Below, piece by piece: positions 57,138-64,000 of a stretch of 64,000 nucleotides of DNA; the first letter of the stretch is position 1, and each line of letters starts with the position of its first letter. The position numbers were made by a program, and so were the translations under genes. Origin of the DNA: Rattus norvegicus. Its lineage: Eukaryota > Chordata > Mammalia > Rodentia > Muridae. The notes beneath the pieces are model-generated. The model was not told the origin of the DNA and did no database searches. It was given only the letters and a program-made list of their open reading frames with translations. The DNA is taken from the NCBI RefSeq assembly GCF_036323735.1, contig NC_086031.1, positions 42,008,725 through 42,072,724 on the forward strand. The letters run 5' to 3'.

Positions 57138-57443
57138 ATGGCCCCTGCAGGACAGCATCTCAGACAAGTTGTAAAAGATTTTCTGACCCTAAAAATGAGA
57201 GAAAAGGACAGAGAAAGGTGTTCTCGACAAGGTGAAGATTTTACTAAATATTACAAGGATGCCAAAATTCTGTTAGTAAAATGCCAGAAAGAAAACTGAT
57301 CATTAAAAGAATGTCTAACTGCTTACAAAATGATCCAGCCTTTTATGAAAGATGGGAATACAAACTGAAATATCTCAAGGAAAAGGAAGGAAAATGTGAA
57401 ATCCTACTGAGAAAAGGTACGGAAGTTTCCAATAAGCATGTAG
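57138..57443 (+). pseudogene. Cmc1 (pseudogene): Cmc1 processed pseudogene
   Basis: Reading from ATG at 57138 gives a protein related to CMC1, a small mitochondrial twin-CX9C factor for cytochrome c oxidase assembly: QHLRQVVKD, MREKDRERCSRQ, EDFTKYYKD, VKCQKEN. An in-frame TGA (57297-57299) follows, then SLKECLTAY. One base is lost at about 57327, after which NDPAFYE and YLKEKE appear in the next frame, and the end matches the CMC1 C-terminus with further small indels up to TAG at 57441-57443. The first CX9C pair is also broken (second Cys is Tyr). No introns and a location inside Zranb3 indicate a retrocopy. A likely 3' UTR with AATAAA (57585-57590) follows. No A-tail remains, so it is old. 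Antisense to Zranb3. Confidence 0.85.
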
Positions 57444-58227
57444 GCAAGTATTCAGGTGAGTAAGAAAGTTTATAATGTCAACCATTTATAATGGAAACCA
57501 TTTATAATATCAACCACTGACAGGAAGTAATAGACAGAAACGATGTTTACTTTATTCTATTGTGAAAATACTGATATTTTGTGGAATAAATGTCTTTATT
57601 TCAGAGTTCTGACTTATTAAATACAGCACAGGAGGAGAAACTAAAGTAATAACAATTCTGGTCTCTGTTAATTCTGTTAGGGCACCTGCTCACTTTCTCC
57701 GCTCTCTACCCTTCTCATTGCAATGTTCTGGGCAGGAGCCTGTTTGCTTTGTCCATATCATGATCTCCTTTCTGTTCTCATACCTTCCTTGCCCATGCTG
57801 GTTTCTGAGTCTTCCCAGGATAACTTGTCCTTCAGACCCTAGATCTATCATAAGTTGATACAAAACTCCCAATATGAGACAGATGTGACTCTAGGCATAC
57901 TTCTGACCTACACCACACTGCTGTGGAAATACACCATTGAGAGTACGGACTCCATTACTAATCTGTTTATGGTCTCAAACGGCTTCTCAGCAATGCTAGG
58001 AAGACTGTGGTACTAACCTCACTGTCTCAGTTCCCATCCTGCAGAAGTTCAGACCACCTCTACTTCTTCATTTCTTTGAACACAATAAACTGTCTCTCAT
58101 AAAAAAAAATGTCCTGAGATGCAAGCTCGCTCAAGCCCTGTCACTCTAGAACCCATGGTATAGGTCCAAAAATATGCCACTTCTCGATGCAAACTCCCTC
58201 ACATCACTGAAACCAAGCTACGATCTT

Positions 58228-58340
58228 TTTTTTTTTTTTTTTTTTTTTTGGTTCTTTTTTTTCGGAGCTGGGGACTGAACCCAGGGCCTTGCGCTTCCTA
58301 AGCAAGCGCTCTACCACTGAGCTAAATCCCCAACCCCCAT
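58228..58340 (-). mobile_element. ID SINE with TSD
   Basis: Reversed body (one B-box change, GGGACTGAACC on the plus strand), T-tail with GGTTC interruption. Duplication GCTACGATCTT at 58217-58227 and 58341-58351. Confidence 0.96.
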
Positions 58341-59162
58341 GCTACGATCTTAATAAGACATCACACAACTATAAAAAAGGACACAGATATCTATGTAGAA
58401 AAATAGTGAAAATTATAAAGGACAAAAATGCTAATGTTTTTAATACAATAATCTTTTGCTTACTCTTCTCTTAGTTTTGGACCATGTAAAAATACAGCCC
58501 TAAAAGCAACAAGGAAATGTGTAAATCTGATCCCACAAGACAGTCCCACGCTTTACAACCTCACAGCCCAGAGGCGGAATGAGGAGGCGGAGACCATTGT
58601 TGAATGGATACAGAGGTTTAGATGAGGGTGATGCAATGTGCTAGAGTGAGAAGCTGTTTCCCGACAATAAGAATGTATCCAAAGCTACCAAACTATATAC
58701 TTAAAATGGTGAAATAGTACATTTTTTATGTATTTCTATTGCAAACCAATATCTCAAAAGACACAGAGAAGAGGAAGACGCCCACAATGTCTTCCTATTC
58801 ATGCTGATGAACAAGACTGTAAGCTGACTCCTCCCTAGCTCTATCTTTCCCTAACTCCAGACTAACTGTTTTTGTCTAGGGGCCTCAGTTTCGCTCTAGA
58901 ACATTAAGCTGAATATTTAGTTCCTCAAGGGCACAGTGGTCCCTTTTGTTGTGGTTTTTGGCATATAGAATTCCCACTGCCTGCAAAGGAAAGAAATATA
59001 TTTACTCTGACTGTCTTGACTGCTTCACATGGGAACGCTCAGCCATCACGCCTTTCCCTTCCTCTTCCCATCCTCCCAGGACATTCATACATAACTACCT
59101 GGTTAGTGCCGGACTTGAAAATTCAGTGAGAGCTTAAATCATTCTGATCCCTAGAGCAGGAT

Positions 59163-59365
59163 GGCTTATACATTTGGCTGAATGTATGTCTGTGAAGACC
59201 AAGTATGCCTACTGTCTGTGGAGGCCGGAAGAGGATGTTGGATCCTTTGCAGAAGTTGGAACTTCTACAAGATGACTAATTGTCATGTAGGTGCTGGGAA
59301 TTGAACCTGTTTTCTGGGAGAACATCCAGGATTTTTAACCACTAAGCCATCTCTCCAGCCCCCTA
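59163..59365 (-). mobile_element. B3 SINE
   Basis: 'gtctgtggaggccggaagag', 'gtaggtgctgggaattgaac' and 'aagccatctctccagccccc'. Confidence 0.8.
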
Positions 59366-59759
59366 AAAGTAATTTTTTGAATGAATGGATCAATTAAAAA
59401 TCAAGCCAGAGGCAGTGGGTGGGATGAAATGACCTCATACACCAACTCAGTACAGGATGATTCAAAATCAGAAGTCTTTCCAAAGACAAATGCAGAACGT
59501 ATATTACATCTTATTTAACTATTCCACAACATACCTTGAGAATTCAGTATATTAACTATTTATTTCAGATCTGAGTCATTTGCTCGTGGAATAGACAGTC
59601 CTATATTTAGCCAGAGGAAGAACACTAAATGTCACAGTGCTGGGGAATATATGGCAGCGAACATGACCCTGAATATGCTCACAGAGGACATTGCACCTTG
59701 TGTATATATTATCAATTAGCATTTCACCTTCTCAAGAAAATTTAGACAACTAATTCTCT

Positions 59760-59776
59760 CTCTCTTTTTTTAATAT

Positions 59777-59807
<31 letters not shown>

Positions 59808-59965
59808 TTTTGTAAGTACACTATAACTGTCTTCAGACACACCAGAAGAGGGCATCAGATCTCATTACAGATGGTTGTGAGCCACCATGTGGTTGCTGGG
59901 ATTTGAACTCAGGACCTCTGGAAGAGCAGTCAGTGCTCTTAACCGCTGAGCCATCTCTCCAGCCC
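59760..59965 (-). mobile_element. B2 SINE with TSD
   Basis: Reverse B2 with a TTTA-expanded tail (59775-59811). Duplication ACTAATTCTCT at 59749-59759 and 59966-59976. Confidence 0.95.
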
Positions 59966-60109
59966 ACTAATTCTCTGAGGTAGAAGAACTGGCATAGAAT
60001 ATGTGCTCCCACACTGACGGCTGAACCCAGAACCACGTACATAATCTTCCTGGGATAATGTAAGTTCTAAGCACAATGTAAGAGGACAGGTATGTCTTCC
60101 CAAAGCACA

Positions 60110-60265
60110 TTTTTGTTTTTGGTTTGAGACAGTGTCTCATTAGGTAGCCCCGACTGGCCTAGACTTCACTGTGCAGACCAGAACAGCCTCAAACCCAGAG
60201 ATCCCCTTGCTTCTGCCTTCCCAGTGCTGGTGTTCAAGGCTTGTACTACAATACCCGGCTTACAC
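60110..60265 (-). mobile_element. B1 SINE, diverged
   Basis: 'tttgagacagtgtctcatta', 'ctgtgcagaccagaacagcc' and 'ccagtgctggtgttcaaggc'. Confidence 0.7.
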
Positions 60266-61047
60266 CTAAGGACAGACAGTTCCTGATAGACGATGCTTGG
60301 CAGATTATTCACAACATTTCCTTTTATAAGTAAAGTTGCCACTTCTCAAGTCTCTCATGTTGCAAAGAAAAAGTGGAGAAATACAAAAGAAAATAAAATT
60401 GGGGTAAGTGATTTAACCCCGGAAGGTGCCCATGAGGCTAAGTGGGCTCTACACCGTCTCTCGCTTAACCAATGTCGATCAATGTATGCACTGTGCTTCA
60501 TTCTCCAGGTCTTATTCACATTTATAGCTGCTTCAAAATAGAATCACTAGAGTGACTACCATGTAGCATTCTGAGTAAGGGCATCCTGGTTGAGTAATCT
60601 CTTTCCTCTGTGCCTATCAAATCAAATGGGGTATGCGGTATTTGGTTATTTATACCCGAAGTTCATTTTTCAGAGACTGCATTTGCATTAGCATGCTTCT
60701 TCAGGCCGTTACTCAGGAACTTAATAAGCTTTGTAAAGACAAAGTGACACTCTCGATCGAGCTCTTCACTTAACTTTATTTTGAATGCAGCATGACATTT
60801 TAAATATAAAATATGGGTCTAGACCGGAATAGGGATCCATAATTTGCATTCTGTAAAATTATAGTGTGAAAATGACACCTCTCTAGAATAAAAACACTGT
60901 GGGAGAAAATATAGCATCCCACAGCCGAACTTAAAATGCCAGGAGATGCCTTGATCTGAATCAAAGCTTATAGAACCCCAGTGCTTTCAAGGTAAAGAAA
61001 TTAAGGTTAAAAAGATTCCAGAAATGGATGTAGAAGAAAACATTTTC

Positions 61048-61245
61048 AAAGGGCTGGAGATGGCGCAGCCCTTTCGACCACATAAGGTTCTAAGTTCAGC
61101 TACCAGCACCCATGTTGGATGGCTAAAACTCCAAATCCAGGAGATCTGACTTCCCTACTCTGGTCTCCATGGCTACCTCCTCTCACAAGTGCGGAGACCT
61201 ATGTTCACAGACACACAGATGACCACATAATTAGAAATGGAATGA
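61048..61245 (+). mobile_element. B3 SINE
   Basis: 'aagggctggagatggcgcag', 'ccagcacccatgttggatgg' and 'ctctggtctccatggctacc'. Confidence 0.7.
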
Positions 61246-61551
61246 AAGAAAATGCCTGCGAGAAGCACAATGTTCATCTTGAAATGACTATCTAGCAAGC
61301 AGGAAAACAGAAGATAGCCTCCGCTATCACATGTTTCACAGAGACGAAATATTTCGCTTCGAGATACTTCGAGAAAAGTGAGGTACACACTTCTGCTATT
61401 ATGACAGATACTGTTAAAGAAACAGACAGTAGGACAGACATGCAAATTAAACATTGAGCCTGAGATTTCAAAGGCTCAGGCATAGCCTTGCTCCCTGCCT
61501 CGAGCTGGTTGGATCATGTATAGATGTAAGCTTTCAGCTCCTGCTGGGGCT

Positions 61552-61566
61552 CTGCCTGCCTGCCTA

Positions 61567-61597
<31 letters not shown>

Positions 61598-61672
61598 ACC
61601 TGCCTGCTGCCTGCCTGCCTGCCTGCTGCCTGCCTGCCTGCCACCTGACTTCCTGCCTGCCTGCCTGCTACC
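61552..61672. repeat. (CTGC)n tetranucleotide repeat, imperfect
   Basis: CTGC/CTAC units with 'ctgctgcctgc' and 'ccacctgacttcctgc' interruptions. One plus-strand frame is (CLPA)n, an artefact. Confidence 0.9.
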
Positions 61673-61728
61673 TTGCTCCCACCATGCTAGTCACAGACTC
61701 AACATCTGATACTGCAAGCAGGCCCTTT

Positions 61729-61921
61729 TTTTTTTTTTTTTTTTGATTTATTTTATTTATTATATATAAGTACACTGTAGCTGTCTTCAGATACACTAGA
61801 AGAGGGCATTGGATCTCTTTACAGATGGTTGTGAGCCACCATGTGGTTGCTGGGAATTGAACTCATGACCTCTGGAAGAGCAGTCGGGTGCTCTTAACCG
61901 CTGAGCCATCTCTCCAGCCCC
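61729..61921 (-). mobile_element. B2 SINE with TSD, nested in an LTR
   Basis: Complete reverse B2 with 19-nt T tail. Duplication GCAAGCAGGC(C/T)CTT at 61714-61727 and 61922-61935, one mismatch. Confidence 0.95.
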
Positions 61922-62395
61922 GCAAGCAGGCTCTTAAGTAGATGCTTTCTTTCACAAGTTGCAGTGGTAATGGGGTCTCTTCACAGCAACAGAGCAGTAA
62001 CTAAGACATCACTGTAACACCAAAACCTGCCTCATCTAAACCTGACACCCACACAGTCAAATGAAAGGCAGGGCGGTAGCAACGCACCTCCGTGCACATA
62101 ATCAAGAACAGACGCATTTTCTTTCATCCTTGATAAGGACTCATGGAGGCAAGTCTAGCCTCCAATAATTCTACCGCTTTCCTTCCCAAGTGCTGGCATT
62201 AAAGGCACGTGCCACCATGCCGAGGTATTTCTTTTACATTATATGTAGGTTACACAGACAAGGTTTTACTTCAAGAAATTCTTCCACAGGGGCACCAAGT
62301 TTGAAAGCCAAGGGAATAAGGACTGGCTGAGAGTGTTTAATATTTAGAGTGTTAAGTATGTCCGGATAAAGGCTTATGGAGAGCAGTTATCTTAC

Positions 62396-62481
62396 CTGAT
62401 ATGTGCATTGCAGTATCTCTTAGCATACTCCACCCAGGTTCCAAACCTTTGTGGGAAAAGGGCCTCAATCTGCATGAAAAG
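62396..62481 (-). CDS. Zranb3: Zranb3 exon 1 of window: SNF2 lobe 1 segment
   Basis: 86 bp, entered in phase 0, left two bases into an Arg codon. Encodes LFMQIEALFPQRFGTWVEYA then KRYCNAHI and the start of R. This is the helix-rich part of lobe 1 that follows the LTGTP motif; LTGTP itself must be in the previous exon, beyond the right edge. Acceptor TTTCAG; donor TCAG|GTAAG, strong. Human has KFGRWTDYAKRYCNAHI here, a close match. Confidence 0.96.
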
Positions 62482-62697
62482 CTGAAACAAATACGAATGT
62501 CCTCAATATAGTACAATATTTTCAAGTAAGTTACTGTGATGAGAAAAGAATTGAATAAAAATGGTAACAGTTATAAAAGCAAAAATACTTCTTCTTCAAG
62601 GCCTTTCCTTCCTCTTTACCATCATTCTCCAGGGAGAACAATAATCTGTTTTTAAATATAACATACATATGCATATGTATGTATGTATGCATACACA

Positions 62698-62699
<2 letters not shown>

Positions 62700-62747
<48 letters not shown>
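62700..62747. repeat. (TC)n microsatellite
   Basis: 24 TC units, followed by 'cagcccc', as if replacing the 5' part of a reverse SINE. It is (GA)n in the transcript, about 220 nt before the exon 1 acceptor. Confidence 0.95.
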
Positions 62748-62748
<1 letters not shown>

Positions 62749-62891
62749 GCCCCTGTATATATACTTTCATTCACATATAGACAATCATAATATTGTGGTA
62801 CAACTAAAATCTTACTGTAAAAAGTCATAGACAAGTTTTTATTTTAATTTTAAGAGGTATATAAGCAGTATACTATAATAATAAAGAACTT

Positions 62892-62988
62892 TTTTTTTTT
62901 TGGTTCTTTTTTCCGGAGCTGGGGACTGAACCCAGGGCCTTGCGCTTCCTAGGCAAGCGCTCGACCACTGAGCTAAATCCCCAACCCC
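62892..62988 (-). mobile_element. ID SINE with TSD
   Basis: Reversed body with 'gctcgaccactg' A-box change. Duplication AATAAAGAACTT at 62880-62891 and 62989-63000. Confidence 0.96.
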
Positions 62989-63189
62989 AATAAAGAACTT
63001 TAAAAGGACGAATAACCATCTATTATTGTATCTATGTGATAAAACATTCAAACATATGCCTGATAGTGAATGGATAGGCTGTTTCTGACTTTTATACAGT
63101 TGTGAATATTAGTGATTTCATATAATTACACTTGTGCATAGATGCAACACACGATCACCAGTGAGCTGTTTATCCATCTGTCCGTCCAT

Positions 63190-63305
63190 GCACGTACATT
63201 TGAAATGGGGTATTTATGCAGCCCTTATGTACCCAGGCTGGCCTCGAACATCTACCCTCCTGCCTTTACCTCCCGAATGCTGGGATTAAAAGCATGCTAC
63301 CAGAC
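63190..63305 (-). mobile_element. B1 SINE fragment
   Basis: 'acccaggctggcctcgaaca' and 'aatgctgggattaaaagcat', reverse B1. Confidence 0.7.
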
Positions 63306-63859
63306 CCTCAACCTTCCAGCTGCATTCCCACTGGATGAGTTTTGTGTGATACAACTTGAGAGATGATCAGGTGGTATGAGGGGTAAAGCCCAGGGTCTCA
63401 GGCATGGTGGCAATTGCTATACCACTAAATGGCTTCCTTCTCTTTTGACTTATATATCTCTGTGTGTGAGGCTTTGACATCGGTGTCTTTTTAAAATCAT
63501 TTTGCACTTTATAAATTGATGCAGCCTCTCACTAAACTTGGATTTCTGCTGGTCTGGCTAGCCAGCTTGTTGAGGGATTCTTGGTCTCCTCCTCCTACAC
63601 TGGGATTATAGCTGCTGCCACAACTGCCTGGTCTTGGGACAGGGTCTTGGGAATTGAACTCCAGGCCGGCCTTACATTTGCACATTAAATATTGTAACCA
63701 CTGAGCTATCTTCCCAGCCTAGATGTAAACTCTGAATACTATGTAAGTTTACCACTTGGGACAATAGTGTCATTACGTTGTTTTCCACTTCACGACTCTG
63801 ATAGGCTGCACACAATAACATTTTACTGTCATGTCTAATAGGCTCTTTAGTATAATGGT

Positions 63860-64000
63860 TTTTTTGAGGTGATTAATATAGCAGTTCACTCTTTTAAGTA
63901 TGAAGTCCAGTGGCACAGTCACAAAGTTATATATCAACCAATATTTGCACAATGTTGTTACCGTCTTAAAAAGAAACCCACCTCCATTAGTAGTCAAAGC
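63860..64000 (-). mobile_element. Ancestral L1 (L1M) 3' end, cut by window edge
   Basis: 'gtccagtggcacagtcacaa' and 'aaaaagaaacccacctccat' followed by 'tagtagtc' match in order the reverse of an old L1 3' UTR, similar to 48741-48885. Confidence 0.6.

Larger units (their letters stand above)
61490..62010 (+). mobile_element. MaLR/MT-like LTR, split by a B2 and expanded by (CTGC)n
   Basis: Left part 61500-61728 ('agatgtaagctttcagctcc', 'accatgctagtcacagactc'), right part 61922-62010 ('tctttcacaagttgcagtgg', 'tcttcacagcaacagagcag'). Same family as 24346 and 26108. The CTGC expansion sits where those copies have only a few 'tgcctgc' units. No viral genes. Confidence 0.6.
46924..62395 (-). other. 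Zranb3 intron, exon 1 to exon 2 (15472 bp)
   Basis: Holds an ancestral L1 piece, three ID and four B2 SINEs, several B1/B3, an Lx-like fragment, a CA/TG/ATCT set of microsatellites, a 17-bp minisatellite and the Cmc1 pseudogene. 54370-55860, 58340-59160 and 60270-61040 are unique sequence with no recognised feature. Confidence 0.75.
1..64000 (-). other. Zranb3: Zranb3 gene body, internal segment (nine exons)
   Basis: Nine minus-strand exons join in frame into about 503 residues that follow human ZRANB3 without a gap. ZRANB3 is a SNF2-family ATP-dependent strand-annealing helicase with structure-specific endonuclease activity. It is recruited to stalled forks by PCNA and by K63-linked polyubiquitin on PCNA. 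Seen here: end of SNF2 lobe 1, SNF2 lobe 2 with motifs IV to VI, PIP box and NZF finger. Not seen: Walker A/DEAH motifs, HNH nuclease, APIM, start codon, stop codon, promoter. The gene therefore runs off both ends of the window. The nearest relative, SMARCAL1, lacks the NZF finger, which excludes it. Confidence 0.95.
62482..64000 (-). other. Zranb3 intron upstream of exon 1 (incomplete)
   Basis: Contains a TC run, an ID, a B1 piece (63190-63305), a SINE-like remnant at 63500-63720 and an ancestral L1 3' end reaching the window edge. No further exon was found. Confidence 0.75.

Noticed and set aside
8121..62988. tRNA-like A and B boxes at twelve sites
   Set aside because: These are ID SINE bodies with A-rich tails and target duplications, not functional tRNA genes; no cloverleaf with intact acceptor stem was evident.

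Overview
This window is mammalian nuclear DNA, almost certainly from a rat. Twelve copies of the BC1-derived ID SINE, with its tRNA-like body and A-rich tail, lie here next to rodent B1, B2, B3 and B4 SINEs, rodent LTR and L1 fragments and many long microsatellites. I see no CpG island, no bacterial-type operon and no CRISPR array.

One protein-coding gene accounts for the exonic sequence. It is Zranb3, the annealing helicase/endonuclease that remodels stalled replication forks, transcribed on the minus strand. Nine consecutive exons can be placed with GT-AG boundaries and a continuous reading frame. In transcript order they are 62396-62481, 46752-46923, 44966-45082, 28602-28721, 25570-25689, 21523-21702, 16926-17075, 4840-5245 and 1566-1724. 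They encode about 503 residues: the end of the first SNF2 lobe, the whole second RecA-like lobe, the PCNA-binding PIP box and the NZF ubiquitin-binding zinc finger. The N-terminal ATP-binding motifs should lie beyond position 64000. The substrate-recognition region, HNH nuclease and C-terminal APIM should lie below position 1. The window has neither promoter nor polyadenylation site of the gene.

The rest is intron, about 62.5 kb. Layout: 1-5 kb holds the zinc-finger end of the gene and a GGA-triplet tract. The 5-17 kb intron holds two ID elements, a GC-rich LTR-like segment and long dinucleotide runs. The 17-29 kb interval holds four helicase-lobe exons among rodent repeats. The 29-45 kb intron includes a tandem-repeat hotspot (39.2-42.6 kb) with a 30-bp VNTR and a degenerate 21-bp minisatellite about 1.2 kb long. 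The 47-62 kb intron carries an ancestral L1 fragment, several B2/ID insertions with clear target-site duplications, and a broken processed pseudogene of Cmc1 on the plus strand.

No novel multi-gene system is present. The points most worth a second look are the Cmc1 retropseudogene, the codon-commensurate 21-bp minisatellite, an ID element whose A-tail is replaced by a G-rich tail, the apparent shift of a splice acceptor after the zinc-finger exon, and a UC/UG repeat close behind a 5' splice site. Repeat family names and comparisons with human ZRANB3 and CMC1 are from memory and were not checked against a database.
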